64,000 bases of DNA, from assembly GCF_012849375.1 (NCBI RefSeq), contig NZ_CP051684.1, positions 2,170,001 through 2,234,000 on the forward strand, in the 5' to 3' direction. Source of the stretch: Duganella dendranthematis (GTDB taxonomy: Bacteria > Pseudomonadota > Gammaproteobacteria > Burkholderiales > Burkholderiaceae_D). Below, one piece after another: positions 17,628 to 27,045 of this stretch. The notes under the pieces were generated by a model. That model saw only the letters and a list, made by a program, of their open reading frames with translations, had not been told where the DNA came from and searched no databases. The first letter of the stretch is position 1; each line of letters begins with the position of its first letter. Position numbers and translations under genes: made by a program.

Positions 17628-19377
17628 TGTGCGCTTCCAGCACATCCATCGGCAGCGCGCCGGCGCCCAGCACTTGGTCGTGGAAGGCACGGATGTCGAA
17701 GCGGTCGCCCAGTTCCTTGCGGGCGTAGTCGCGCAGTTCAAGAATCTTTAGCTGGCCGATCTTGTAGCCCAGCGCCTGGCCCGGCCAGACGATGTAGCGA
17801 TCAGTCTCGCTCTGCACTTCCACTTCCTCGATGCCGGAATGGGCGTGGAAGAAGTCCACCACCTGCTGGCGGGTCCACTGCTTCGAGTGCAGGCCGGTAT
17901 CCACCACCAGGCGGATCGCGCGCAGCATCTCATCCTGCAAATGGCCGTAATAGCTGTATGGGTCCTTGTAGAATCCCAGTTCCTCGCCCAGGCGTTCCGA
18001 GTACAGCGCCCAGCCTTCCGCGTAGGCGGTGTAGTTGCCTTGCTGGCGGAAGTCCGGCAGACCCTGGATTTCCTGCGCCACGGTCAGCTGCATGTGGTGA
18101 CCGGGTACGCCTTCATGCAGCGCGGTGGTTTCGATGTCGATGGTGGAGCGGTGCGCGAAGTCGCCGGTGTTGACCATCACGCGGCCGGGACGCTTGCCGT
18201 CCGGAGAACCGGGCATATAAGCCGCAGCAGAAGCGCCCTTCTCACGGAACTCTTCCACCGGCTTGATTTCGACTTTCCCCTTCGGCAGCACACCGAACAG
18301 GTTGGGCAGCTGCAGATACATCTGGTCCGTATATTTCTGATACAGGTCGATGATCTCCTGGCGCGATTTCGGATGCAGCGCCGGGTTGGCGGCAACCGCC
18401 TTATTGAAGGTTTTCAGATCCTTGTAGCCCAGCTTTTGCGCAGTCGCCAGCATCTGACCTTCGATGCGCGCCACTTCCGACAGGCCCAGTTGGTGAATCT
18501 GCTCCGGCGTCATCTCGGTGGTGGTGGAGGATTGCGCCTTGAAGGCGTAACGCGCCGCACCGTCCGGCAGCGACCACATGCCGACGTCCTTGCGGCCATA
18601 TGGCAGGTATTTGGTTTTGGTGTAGATCGCCAGTTTTTTATACGCCGGCGCCACATCGTTCTTCACCGCCGCTAGCACTTCCTTGCTCAGGCGCGCCTTG
18701 TCGGCGGCCGAAAAATCTTTCGGGAATTTCTTCAGCGGTTCCGCGTAGGGCGAGTCGGCCGGCTTCATGGCCGCCACGTCCTCGCACTGCTTGACGATTT
18801 TCGGGATCAGGAACTGCGGCGGCATCAGGTGATCACGTACACCGTTCTCCATCTGCGCGCGGGTCTGGTCGAACAGCTTGGGCAGGGCGTGCAGGCGCTG
18901 GATGTAGTCCTCGTAGTCCTTCACCGTTTCGAAATTCAGCGCCGAGATGATCATCGGCGTATCGATATGCACGCCGGAGTTCTGCGCCAGCGGCATCTCC
19001 CAGTCCTTGAAGCGCGCGCCGTCCACGTTCTGCTGCAACTGGCGCACCATCAGTTCGCGATTCAGCTGCTCCTGCAATGGGAAGCCAGTGGTATCCACCG
19101 CCTGGAAGCGCTTGAGGAAGGCGGCGCTGGCCTGGATGTCGGCGTCGATGCCGGCTTGCGAGAAGTCAGACCATTTATCGTTGTAGCGCTTATCGCCCAG
19201 CAGCGACGCCCATTCGGGACTGGTGCGCATGGTGTACTGCCATTGTTCGGTGAGCAGATTATTCAGCGCCGCACGGCGCGCTTCCAGGTCGGGCGCGGTG
19301 GTGTCGGCATGGGCCACGCCCAAAAACAGGGCAAACAACAGGGCGCTGGCGGCGCCGATGCGGGTGGTGGTGATCAT
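17593..19377 (-). CDS. Exported DUF885-family protein (putative metallopeptidase)
   Basis: 594 residues with a signal peptide (about 1-24, ending VAHADT). The C-terminal half carries TTALHEGVPGHHMQ, the HExxxHH motif typical of DUF885 proteins. These are thought to be zinc-dependent peptidases related to M32/M3-like folds, though activity has rarely been tested. Further family stretches are YAEGWALYSERLGEELG and QALGYKIGQLKI. It acts in the periplasm. A single gene between convergent and divergent neighbours. Confidence 0.88.
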   Translation of the reverse strand: MITTTRIGAASALLFALFLGVAHADTTAPDLEARRAALNNLLTEQWQYTMRTSPEWASLLGDKRYNDKWSDFSQAGIDADIQASAAFLKRFQAVDTTGFPLQEQLNRELMVRQLQQNVDGARFKDWEMPLAQNSGVHIDTPMIISALNFETVKDYEDYIQRLHALPKLFDQTRAQMENGVRDHLMPPQFLIPKIVKQCEDVAAMKPADSPYAEPLKKFPKDFSAADKARLSKEVLAAVKNDVAPAYKKLAIYTKTKYLPYGRKDVGMWSLPDGAARYAFKAQSSTTTEMTPEQIHQLGLSEVARIEGQMLATAQKLGYKDLKTFNKAVAANPALHPKSRQEIIDLYQKYTDQMYLQLPNLFGVLPKGKVEIKPVEEFREKGASAAAYMPGSPDGKRPGRVMVNTGDFAHRSTIDIETTALHEGVPGHHMQLTVAQEIQGLPDFRQQGNYTAYAEGWALYSERLGEELGFYKDPYSYYGHLQDEMLRAIRLVVDTGLHSKQWTRQQVVDFFHAHSGIEEVEVQSETDRYIVWPGQALGYKIGQLKILELRDYARKELGDRFDIRAFHDQVLGAGALPMDVLEAHIKQWVASQKQA

Positions 19378-19568
19378 GTGGGCCTATCGTAAAAAGATGG
19401 TGAGCGTGCACTGTAGCGCCGGCGCCGGCAAGACGCGGCGCAATTGTGACGAAATGCCAAAACCCCGGCGTGGAATGCAGAATCAGGCAACCATGCGGCA
19501 GGAATCCCACTGATGCGGCGGCGCGCGAATTCCTAGAATGGCTCCATCAACCTACCCAAGGAGCTGTC

Positions 19569-21002
19569 ATGCACACCATCGATCACATCTACATCAACGG
19601 CCAGTTCGTCACGCCGCACGGCACCGAAATGTTCGACCTTATCAACCCCACCACCGGCCAGCTGGACGGCCAGGTGCGGCTGGGCGACGTGGAAGACACG
19701 CGCCGCGCCATCGCCGCCGCCAAAGCAGCCTTCCCGGCCTTCTCGCGCACCACCAAGGCGGAACGCGGCGCCATGCTGCAAAGTCTGCACGATGCGGTGC
19801 TGGCGCGCGCCGACGATGCGGCCAATGCGCTGATCGAAGAATACGGCGGTCCGCGCAGCAGCAGCGTCGCCCGCTCGCGCTACACCGCCAATATGTTCCT
19901 GGATGTGAAAAAGGTCATGGACGATCACGCGTACGTGAAGACCGTGAACAAGTCCAAGGTGGTGCTGGTGCCGGTGGGCGTGGTCGGCATTATCACGCCG
20001 TGGAATTCTAGCGCCTGGTTTGTGGCCAACAAGGTGGCCACGGCGATTGCGGCCGGCTGCACGGTGGTGGTCAAGCCGAGCGAATTGAGCGCGCGCCAGA
20101 ACCAGATCCTGATTGAAGCCTTCCACGCGGCGGAACTGCCACCGGGCGTGGTCAATATCGTCAACGGCCGCGGCGACGTGGTTGGCGCGGAGCTGAGCGT
20201 GCACCCGGATATCAACAAGATTTCGTTCACCGGTTCGACGCCGGTCGGCAAGCAGATCGCCCGCCTCGGCGTCGACACCATGAAGCGCGTGACGCTGGAA
20301 CTGGGCGGCAAGAGCGCCAATGTGATCCTGGACGACGCCGATTTTTCCAAGGCGATTCCGAATGCGATTGCGGCCTGCTACATGAACAATGGCCAGGCCT
20401 GCATTGCCGGCACGCGCCTGCTGGTGCCTGCGCATCGGCAGGAAGAAGTGAAGGCGCTGGCCAAGGCGGCGGCGGAAGCGGTGGTGGTCGGCGATCCGCA
20501 CGACGCCAAGGTGTCGCTGGGCCCGATCGTCACGCAGAAGCAGTTCGACCGCGTGCAGCATTACATCGGCGTGGGCATAGCGGAAGGCGCGGAACTGGTC
20601 ACCGGCGGCCTCGGCAAGCCGGCCGGGCTGGAGGCGGGCTACTTCGTCAAGCCGACCGTGTTTGCCGGCGTGACGCCGTCGATGACCATCGCCAAGGATG
20701 AAATCTTCGGCCCGGTGCTGTCGATCATGACTTACGAGACCGAAGAGGAAGCGATCGCCATCGCCAACGATACGCCCTACGGCCTGCAAGCCTACGTCAG
20801 CTCGACCAACCTGGCGCGCGCCAACCGCGTGGCCGACCAGATCGTGGCCGGCCGGGTGCACATCAACGGCATCCACGATGACCTGATCGCGCCGTTCGGC
20901 GGCTTTAAGCAGTCGGGCATCGGCCGCGAGTTCGGTCCTTACGGGCTGGAAGCGTATCTGGAACCGAAAGCCATCCTCGGCGAGACGGCGCAATATCGCT
21001 AG
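19569..21002 (+). CDS. NAD(P)-dependent aldehyde dehydrogenase
   Basis: Start at the ATG at 19569 (MHTIDHIYINGQF), with AAGGAG about seven bases upstream. The longer open frame has no such support. 477 residues. The catalytic pair is visible: Glu244 in LELGGKSAN and Cys278 in NNGQACIAG. The cofactor region is ITPWNSSAWFVANKVATAIAAGCTVVVKPSE, and the C-terminal FGGFKQSGIGREFGPYGLEAYLE is conserved. The aldehyde substrate cannot be read from the sequence. Confidence 0.93.
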   Translation: MHTIDHIYINGQFVTPHGTEMFDLINPTTGQLDGQVRLGDVEDTRRAIAAAKAAFPAFSRTTKAERGAMLQSLHDAVLARADDAANALIEEYGGPRSSSVARSRYTANMFLDVKKVMDDHAYVKTVNKSKVVLVPVGVVGIITPWNSSAWFVANKVATAIAAGCTVVVKPSELSARQNQILIEAFHAAELPPGVVNIVNGRGDVVGAELSVHPDINKISFTGSTPVGKQIARLGVDTMKRVTLELGGKSANVILDDADFSKAIPNAIAACYMNNGQACIAGTRLLVPAHRQEEVKALAKAAAEAVVVGDPHDAKVSLGPIVTQKQFDRVQHYIGVGIAEGAELVTGGLGKPAGLEAGYFVKPTVFAGVTPSMTIAKDEIFGPVLSIMTYETEEEAIAIANDTPYGLQAYVSSTNLARANRVADQIVAGRVHINGIHDDLIAPFGGFKQSGIGREFGPYGLEAYLEPKAILGETAQYR

Positions 21003-21640
21003 ACCGTCGTGGAGGCAGCGGGCGCTTCGATCAGGTCGGCGACCTGGCGGAATACCTGCTGCGGCTGCTCGGCGATCAACGCGTCGATATTGTTGAAGCC
21101 CCAAGCCACGGCGCCGAAGGCGATGCCGGCTTCGGCCGACACCCTGGCGTCGCGGATCTCATCGCCGATCAGCATCACGTCCTCACGCGGGACACCCGTA
21201 GTGGCCAGCACCTTGCGGATCTTCGGCAGCTTGCCGAACAGCGAGGCGCCGCATTCGAACTGGCTGAACAGTGCGGAAATCTCCGGCCCCAGAATCGTCA
21301 GCACATTGCTGCGCGAGTTGGAGCTGACGATGGTCAGTTGCACGCCTTGCGCCTTCAGCGTACGCAGCGCCTCCTCCATGCCGCCGAACAGGCGGATGCC
21401 GTCGATGTTGCGTCCCATGCTGGCGCGCATGAAGTTGGCGATGGCGGGCAGCTTCCACAGTGGCACCTGATGAAGCGCCATGAGCTGACGCGCGTCGAGA
21501 TCGCGCAGCGCTTGCCGGCGGCTGGGATCGAAGCGTTTGAAACCGTACTTGTCGGCGGCGTCGTCAAACACCTGCAAGAACACCGGCAGGGTATCGGCCA
21601 AGGTGCCGTCGAAATCAAAGATGATGAGTTTGCGGTTCAA
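20999..21640 (-). CDS. HAD-superfamily phosphatase (phosphoglycolate phosphatase-like)
   Basis: 213 residues. Motif I FDFDGTLADT (nucleophile Asp), motif II IVSSNSR, conserved Lys in FGKLPKI, and motif III LIGDEIRDARVSAEAG. The helical cap between motifs I and II places it near Gph/PGP-like enzymes. The substrate is undetermined. Its stop overlaps that of the convergent aldehyde dehydrogenase by four bases. It starts 45 bases downstream of the small membrane peptide gene on the same strand and may share its transcript. Confidence 0.9.
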   Translation of the reverse strand: MNRKLIIFDFDGTLADTLPVFLQVFDDAADKYGFKRFDPSRRQALRDLDARQLMALHQVPLWKLPAIANFMRASMGRNIDGIRLFGGMEEALRTLKAQGVQLTIVSSNSRSNVLTILGPEISALFSQFECGASLFGKLPKIRKVLATTGVPREDVMLIGDEIRDARVSAEAGIAFGAVAWGFNNIDALIAEQPQQVFRQVADLIEAPAASTTV

Positions 21641-21685
21641 GTGGTTCCCGGCACAATGTGAGGTGCCCCATTATGCCGGTGTATT

Positions 21686-21796
21686 TCAAAACAGGATGAA
21701 GTCTTCGTTACGGTCGGGCAGCGAGCGCAAGGTGCGGCCCAGTCGCGGCCATAGCAGGCAAAGCACGACGAGCAGCAACAGCAGGATGGTTTTCAT
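21686..21796 (-). CDS. 36-residue single-pass membrane micropeptide
   Basis: Too short for routine gene calling. Reads MKTILLLLLVVLCLLWPRLG and then RTLRSLPDRNEDFILF. A hydrophobic N-terminal helix (about residues 3-17) is followed by a basic then acidic C-terminal tail. A GGAG site lies seven bases before the ATG at 21794-21796. A perfect inverted repeat that matches the operator of the neighbouring TetR gene starts 13 bases upstream, which strongly supports a real, regulated gene. No function is known to me. It could be a small exporter partner or a stress peptide. Confidence 0.75.
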   Translation of the reverse strand: MKTILLLLLVVLCLLWPRLGRTLRSLPDRNEDFILF

Positions 21797-21808
21797 GATT
21801 GACTCCGC

Positions 21809-21828
21809 TTTCGCACACCCGTGCGAAA
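21809..21828. promoter_or_regulatory. TetR-type operator in front of the micropeptide gene
   Basis: TTTCGCAC-ACCC-GTGCGAAA: a perfect eight-base inverted repeat with a four-base spacer, between the TetR stop (21851) and the micropeptide start (21796). The same half-site, GTGCGAAA, occurs upstream of the TetR gene itself. Binding by that TetR protein is inference from the matched pair. Confidence 0.8.
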
Positions 21829-21850
21829 TTAAGTGAATAAAAAGGCCGGC

Positions 21851-22468
21851 TCAGGCCATATCGTTAAAACTCTTGTAGGTCGAAATGAGGCGGCTGAAGG
21901 CGCGTTGCATGCGGCGCAGCGTCTGGTCGTCGTGCAGGAAGCGGGTGTCGTGGATCAGGCCGACCACCAGGCTGTAGATCTCGTACACCAGCTGGCCGGG
22001 ATCGGTATCCGGCCGCAGCTGGCCGAGCTCCATCGCCTGCAGGATGGTCTTGCGCAGCGAGGCGCGCCAGGCCATCACCCCTTGTTGCAGGCGGTCGCGC
22101 AGTGGGCCCTGCTGGTCGTCGAACTCGAAGGCGCCGGCGCTGTACAGGCAGGAATTACGCAAGCCCTCATCGGCGACACGGCTGGCCCAGGCGTTGACCT
22201 GGGCTGTCAGGCGCGGCAGGCCTCGCGGCTGTTGCAGCGACGGCAGGAAAATCTCCGCGCCAAAGCGGCGGTCGTACTCATCCAGCACGGCCTCCTGCAA
22301 GGATTCCAGCGAACCGACGCGCGAAAACACGCCGCTCTTGCTGATGCCGGTACGCTTGGCCAGCTCGCCCAGCGACAGCTTGCCGATGCCGTCGGTGGCG
22401 GCCATATCCAGCGCCGCCTCCAGAATGGCGGCGTAGGTGGCTTCGCTTTTTGCGGTCAGAGTATCCAT
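21851..22468 (-). CDS. TetR-family transcriptional repressor
   Basis: Start at the ATG at 22466-22468 (MDTLTAKSEATYAAILEAA); an upstream TTG-type start would run through the operator. 205 residues. The N-terminal helix-turn-helix is LSLGELAKRTGISKSGVFSRVGSLESLQEAV at about residues 28-58. The rest is an all-helical ligand and dimer domain, with a Cys in a RNSCLYSAGAFEF stretch common in TetR proteins with a 'TetR_C' domain. A palindrome directly before its start suggests autorepression. Confidence 0.92.
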   Translation of the reverse strand: MDTLTAKSEATYAAILEAALDMAATDGIGKLSLGELAKRTGISKSGVFSRVGSLESLQEAVLDEYDRRFGAEIFLPSLQQPRGLPRLTAQVNAWASRVADEGLRNSCLYSAGAFEFDDQQGPLRDRLQQGVMAWRASLRKTILQAMELGQLRPDTDPGQLVYEIYSLVVGLIHDTRFLHDDQTLRRMQRAFSRLISTYKSFNDMA

Positions 22469-22474
22469 AAACTG

Positions 22475-22500
22475 CACTTTAGCACAGGTGTGCGAAAGTG
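22475..22500. promoter_or_regulatory. TetR operator at its own promoter
   Basis: CACTTTAGCAC-AGGT-GTGCGAAAGTG: an extended inverted repeat with a single mismatch in each arm pair, starting seven bases upstream of the TetR ATG. The core (22478-22497) matches the operator at 21809-21828 at 15 of the 16 half-site bases. The position overlaps the likely promoter or ribosome-site region, consistent with autorepression. Confidence 0.8.
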
Positions 22501-22504
22501 CAAG

Positions 22505-22535
22505 CAAAAAAAACAGCGCATATTGCTATGCGCCG
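22505..22535 (-). terminator. Terminator of pckG
   Basis: On the minus strand: GCGCATA-GCAA-TATGCGC followed by TG and eight T's. A seven-base perfect stem with a typical U tract, 22 bases after the pckG stop. Confidence 0.9.
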
Positions 22536-22556
22536 TTTTGTCTCCTCTGCCGTGGC

Positions 22557-24422
22557 TTAGCGGACCAGGCGCTTCTCCAGCTCGGCTTTCACGGCCGTCA
22601 GTTCTGCCGGCAGGCGGTAGGCCAGCTTGGTAAACAGTTCTTCATGCAGCTTCAGCTCTTCGCGCCAGGCGTCCTTGTCGATCGAGGTGATCGTTTCGAA
22701 CTCTTCCGGCGAGAATGGCATGCCGTCCCAGTGGATGTCGCCAAAGCGCGGGGTGGTGCCGAAGATGTTTTCGACGCCGCCGGCTTCGCCGTCGATGCGC
22801 TCCAGCATCCACTTCAGCACGCGCATATTGTCGCCGAAGCCAGGCCAGACGAAATGGCCCTGCTCGTCGGTGCGGAACCAGTTGACGCAGAAGATCTTCG
22901 GCAGCGTGGCGCCTTCGATTTTCTCCACTTTCTTGCCTAGGTCCAGCCAGTGCTGGAAATAGTCGCTCATGTTGTAGCCGATGAACGGCAGCATGGCGAA
23001 CGGATCGCGGCGTACAACGCCCATCTGACCGGCAGCAGCAGCGGTGGTTTCCGAGCCCATGGTGGCAGCCATGTAGACGCCTTCCACCCAGTTGCGCGCT
23101 TCGGTCACCAGCGGCACGGTGGTCGAACGGCGGCCACCGAAGATGAAGGCCGAGATCGGCACGCCGGCCGGATCATCCCAGGCGGCGTCGATCACCGGAT
23201 TCTGCGTGGCCGGCACGGTGAAGCGGGCGTTCGGATGCGCGGCCTTGCCGGTCGATTCCGGCGTCCAGTCCTTGCCTTGCCAGTCGATCAGGTGGCTTGG
23301 GGCCGGCTTGCTCAGGCCTTCCCACCAGACATCGCCGTCGTCGGTCAGCGCGACGTTGGTGAAAATGGTGTTCTCGCGCAGCGAGGCCATGCAGTTGTAG
23401 TTGGTTTTTTCGTTGGTACCAGGGGCCACGCCGAAGTAGCCGGCTTCCGGGTTGATGGCATACAGCTTGCCGTCCGCGCCCGGCTTGATCCAGGCGATGT
23501 CGTCGCCAATGGTGGTGATCTTCCAGCCGTTGAAGGTGCCTGGCGGAATCAGCATGGCGAAGTTGGTCTTCCCGCATGCCGATGGGAAGGCTGCCGCCAC
23601 GTAGTGCTTCTTGCCTTCCGGCGATTCCACGCCGAGGATCAGCATGTGTTCAGCCAGCCAGCCAGCGCCACCGTTCTGTGCGTCCTGGAAGCCCATGTTG
23701 GAGGCGATGCGCAGCGCGAAGCATTTCTTGCCCAGCAGCGCGTTGCCGCCGTAGCCGGAACCGAACGACCAGATTTCACGGGTCTCCGGGTAGTGCACGA
23801 TGTATTTGGTCGGATTGCATGGCCACGCCACGTCTTTCTGGCCGGCCTTCAGCGGCGCGCCGACGGTGTGCACGCACGGCACGAATTCGCCGTCGGTGCC
23901 CAGCACGTCATACACGGCCTTGCCCATGCGGGTCATGGTGCGCATATTGACTGCCACGTATGGCGAATCCGACAGTTCCACGCCGATGTGGGCGATTGGC
24001 GAACCCAGCGGACCCATCGAGAACGGCACCACGTACATGGTGCGGCCGGTCATGCAGCCGTCGAACAGCGGATGCAGGGTGGCGCGCATCTCGGCCGGGT
24101 CCATCCAGTTGTTGGTCGGGCCAGCTTGTTCCTTGGTGGTCGAGCAGATGAAGGTGCGGTCTTCGACGCGGGCGACGTCGGTCGGGTCGGAGCAGGCCAG
24201 GTAGGAATTCGGACGCTTTTCCTGGTTCAGCTTTTTCATGGTGCCTGCGGCAACCATTTCCGCGCACAGGCGGTCGTACTCTTCCTGCGAGCCATCGCAC
24301 CAGTAGATACGGTCCGGCTTGGTCAGGGCGGCGATTTCTGCCACCCAATTGATGAGCTTTTGCTGTTTGATGTAAGCTGGTGCGTTCAATGGTGCAACGC
24401 CTCCCATCACGGGCTGATTCAT
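22557..24422 (-). CDS. pckG: Phosphoenolpyruvate carboxykinase (GTP)
   Basis: 621 residues, normal for the GTP-dependent family. Converts oxaloacetate plus GTP to phosphoenolpyruvate, CO2 and GDP, the entry to gluconeogenesis. The P-loop [15 protein letters not shown], with the reactive cysteine, lies near residue 283. [38 protein letters not shown] and [19 protein letters not shown] are further family blocks. Transcribed alone, with its own terminator and a 281-base divergent upstream region. Confidence 0.98.
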   Translation of the reverse strand: MNQPVMGGVAPLNAPAYIKQQKLINWVAEIAALTKPDRIYWCDGSQEEYDRLCAEMVAAGTMKKLNQEKRPNSYLACSDPTDVARVEDRTFICSTTKEQAGPTNNWMDPAEMRATLHPLFDGCMTGRTMYVVPFSMGPLGSPIAHIGVELSDSPYVAVNMRTMTRMGKAVYDVLGTDGEFVPCVHTVGAPLKAGQKDVAWPCNPTKYIVHYPETREIWSFGSGYGGNALLGKKCFALRIASNMGFQDAQNGGAGWLAEHMLILGVESPEGKKHYVAAAFPSACGKTNFAMLIPPGTFNGWKITTIGDDIAWIKPGADGKLYAINPEAGYFGVAPGTNEKTNYNCMASLRENTIFTNVALTDDGDVWWEGLSKPAPSHLIDWQGKDWTPESTGKAAHPNARFTVPATQNPVIDAAWDDPAGVPISAFIFGGRRSTTVPLVTEARNWVEGVYMAATMGSETTAAAAGQMGVVRRDPFAMLPFIGYNMSDYFQHWLDLGKKVEKIEGATLPKIFCVNWFRTDEQGHFVWPGFGDNMRVLKWMLERIDGEAGGVENIFGTTPRFGDIHWDGMPFSPEEFETITSIDKDAWREELKLHEELFTKLAYRLPAELTAVKAELEKRLVR

Positions 24423-24703
24423 GATACCTCCAATGCTAATAAAGAATTCGGTGGCGGCAGATCGTCGTCAGCTTATGGCTAGCGCTCAGAGGTCCATTCG
24501 AAATGGGTCGGCGGTCATACGGCGGTCGTGGCGCGGGTCGGATCTCGTGGTCCAACCTTGTATTTTCGGCCGATTGTACACCCCTCAACAAAGGTTCCAT
24601 ACGAAAATGTAGGAGAATTAGTTGAGTAAAGTAGTAGGCTATTTGGCTTATCTCTGGGGCTGTTATTTCCCTACGAAATTTCTTAAAAGATCGTTCATCT
24701 TCC

Positions 24704-25708
24704 ATGAAAATCGCAATTCTCGATGATTACCAAAATGCAACTCCAAGTTTGAAATGCTTTGAGTTGTTGGCTGGCCACGAAGTAAAAGTGTTCAACAGCA
24801 CGACCCGTGGCCTCGGCCAGCTGGCGATCCGGCTCGCGCCCTACGACGCACTGGTGCTGATCCGCGAACGCACCGCTTTCAACCGCGCCCTGCTGGCCAA
24901 ATTGCCGAACCTGAAGCTGATTTCGCAGACCGGCAAGCTGGCCGGCCATGTCGATGTGGCGGCCGCCACCGAGCTGGGGATTGCGATTGCCGAGGGCATC
25001 GGTTCGCCCACTGCGCCGTCGGAGCTGACGTGGGCGCTGATCATGGCGGCAGCGCGCAAGATTGTGCCGTATGCGAACAATCTGAAAGACGGCCTGTGGC
25101 AGACCGCCTCGATCAACCCGGAGCTGAACGGACTGGGCTTCGTACTCAAGGGCCGCACGCTGGGCATCTGGGGCTATGGCAAGATCGGCCAGACGGTGGC
25201 CGGCTACGGCCGCGCCTTCGGCATGAACGTGATGGTGTGGGGCAGCCAGGCCAGCCGCGACAAGGCGGTGGCGGACGGCCATACGGCGGCAGCATCGCGC
25301 GAGGCTTTCTTCGAGCAATCCAACGTGCTGAGCCTGCATCTGCGCTTGAACGACGCCACCCGTGGCATCGTCAACGCCGGGGATCTGGCGCGCATGCGGC
25401 CGGATGCGCTGTTCGTCAACACCAGCCGCGCCGAGCTGGTGCAGCAGGATGCGCTGGAGCAGGCGCTGCTGAAAGGACGGCCGGGCAATGCCGCGCTGGA
25501 CGTGTTCCACTCGGAACCGCTGGCGGCTGATTCAGCGCTGCTGCGCATCCCCACCGTGCTGGCGACGCCGCACCTGGGCTACGTCGAGCAGGACAGCTAC
25601 GAGCTGTACTTCCAGCACGCGTTCCAGAACGTGGTGGCGTTCGCCAACGGCACGCCGGCCAACATCAATAATCCAGACTACGCTCGTCAGGCACGCCAGT
25701 CAGATTGA
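24704..25708 (+). CDS. D-2-hydroxyacid dehydrogenase family protein
   Basis: 334 residues. Rossmann NAD(P)-binding motif GYGKIGQTVAGYGRAFGM in LGIWGYGKIG (about 147-165). The catalytic triad pattern is visible: Arg in LHLRLNDATRG, Glu in DVFHSEPL, and His in ATPHLGY. Family members reduce 2-ketoacids to D-2-hydroxyacids or the reverse. The exact substrate is unknown. The 281 bases between it and pckG are AT-richer than the coding sequence and must hold two divergent promoters, but I could not assign boxes with confidence. Confidence 0.92.
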   Translation: MKIAILDDYQNATPSLKCFELLAGHEVKVFNSTTRGLGQLAIRLAPYDALVLIRERTAFNRALLAKLPNLKLISQTGKLAGHVDVAAATELGIAIAEGIGSPTAPSELTWALIMAAARKIVPYANNLKDGLWQTASINPELNGLGFVLKGRTLGIWGYGKIGQTVAGYGRAFGMNVMVWGSQASRDKAVADGHTAAASREAFFEQSNVLSLHLRLNDATRGIVNAGDLARMRPDALFVNTSRAELVQQDALEQALLKGRPGNAALDVFHSEPLAADSALLRIPTVLATPHLGYVEQDSYELYFQHAFQNVVAFANGTPANINNPDYARQARQSD

Positions 25709-26432
25709 TGCGTGGGGCCGGCATCACATGCACCTTGCTCCACAGGCCGGCCCAGCCGGGCGGCCAGGTGATGTCGGGACCGGCGTAGGGCGGCAGCGTC
25801 GCGCGCACCGGGATCACCGGCACGGGCGGCATGTCGGTCAGCGGGCCGCCGTCCGGACGCTGCATGTCCAGGCTGTACATATAGCCGGGCAGCAGCGCGT
25901 CGCACACGCTGGCGAACCAGGCGGTGTGATCTTCATCGCGGCCCAGCGCCTGCGCCAGCCCTTGCGGATCGAATTTGGCCAGCGCGTGGATCAGCTCATC
26001 GGTGCTGGCGCCCGGCGTATCGCCCCAGCCCATCACCGGATTGCTGTTGTAGTCGGCGCCCGAGCCATACCAGCCTTCGCGCCACGGCCGCTGCATCCAG
26101 TCGCGCTGGCCGGTGAACAAATGCCAGCGCCAGTGCAGCCCGGACGGCTTGGGCCAGGAATACAGGTATAGCTTCTGATAGCCGGCCTGATGCAGCGCGC
26201 GCACCATCGCCATCAGCCGCGCGTGCGGCATGCGATCGGGCGGCGCGCGGCGAAACAGGATCGCCTCGCCATCGGCAAACTGCACCTCGTCGGTGGAGAG
26301 ATTGAGGTCGAGCGTGCGCGACTCGCTACCGAAGCGGGCGGAAATCCAGCCGGTCAGCAAATTGACCGTCGTGATGACCCCGTAGCCACGGTGGCGGTGG
26401 AAAATAACAGTGCCGGGAGCGAGCGCTTTCAT
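25665..26432 (-). CDS. Hypothetical protein
   Basis: Start preferred at the ATG at 26430-26432 (MKALAPGTVIFHRHRGYGVI), giving 255 residues; an in-frame ATG at 26468 adds 12 hydrophobic residues. The N-terminal part (VIFHRHRGYGVITTVNL...RTLDLNLSTDEV) resembles small beta-barrel domains such as CarD-like or SH3-like folds, but this is impressionistic. Rich in Trp and Pro. I do not recognise the family. The 3' end overlaps the convergent dehydrogenase by 44 bases. Confidence 0.75.
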   Translation of the reverse strand: MKALAPGTVIFHRHRGYGVITTVNLLTGWISARFGSESRTLDLNLSTDEVQFADGEAILFRRAPPDRMPHARLMAMVRALHQAGYQKLYLYSWPKPSGLHWRWHLFTGQRDWMQRPWREGWYGSGADYNSNPVMGWGDTPGASTDELIHALAKFDPQGLAQALGRDEDHTAWFASVCDALLPGYMYSLDMQRPDGGPLTDMPPVPVIPVRATLPPYAGPDITWPPGWAGLWSKVHVMPAPRINLTGVPDERSLDY

Positions 26433-26538
26433 GATCAGCTGAACAAACAAAGAAACCAGTGTAGGCATAGTCTACCCAAGTTTCCAGTGCGAGGTTTGGG
26501 TTATGATGCACATCCATTCCTTAGCTTACGTTTTTATC

Positions 26539-27024
26539 ATGACCCTGCGCATCCTGGCCACCGGCGGCACCTTCGACAAACACTACAATGAACTGAACGG
26601 CACCCTGGGCTTCGCCGACAGCCACGTGCCGGACCTGCTGAAACGTTGCCGCCTGACCATCGATGTGGCGCTGGAACAGTTGCCGCTGATGGATTCGCTG
26701 GACATGGTGGATGCCGACCGCGAGCGCATCCTGGCGTCGTGCCGCGCGGCCGGCGAAAAAGCCATCGTCATCATCCACGGCACCGACACCATGCCGCAGA
26801 CGGCGCAAGTGCTGGGCCCGGCCAACCTGGGCAAGACCATCGTGCTGACCGGCGCCATGATCCCTTACGAGATCGCCAACTCCGACGCCCTGTTCAACCT
26901 CGGCTTCGCCTCCGGCGTGGCGCAGACCCTGCCGCCTGGCGTGTATGTCGCCATGAACGGCAAGATCTTCGCCTGGGACAACGTGCAGAAGAATAAAGCG
27001 GCTGGCGTATTCCAGCCGCTGTGA
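26539..27024 (+). CDS. Short asparaginase-domain protein
   Basis: Start at the ATG at 26539 (MTLRILATGGTFDKHYNE), which puts the catalytic threonine motif TGGTFDK where L-asparaginases have it. The second catalytic motif, IIHGTDTMPQTAQ, is present. Only 161 residues, half of a standard type I/II asparaginase (about 330), so it contains the N-terminal catalytic domain alone. Such one-domain forms recur in proteobacteria; their activity on asparagine is unproven. Confidence 0.88.
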   Translation: MTLRILATGGTFDKHYNELNGTLGFADSHVPDLLKRCRLTIDVALEQLPLMDSLDMVDADRERILASCRAAGEKAIVIIHGTDTMPQTAQVLGPANLGKTIVLTGAMIPYEIANSDALFNLGFASGVAQTLPPGVYVAMNGKIFAWDNVQKNKAAGVFQPL

Positions 27025-27045
27025 CGCTTTCACAGTAAAACTTTA

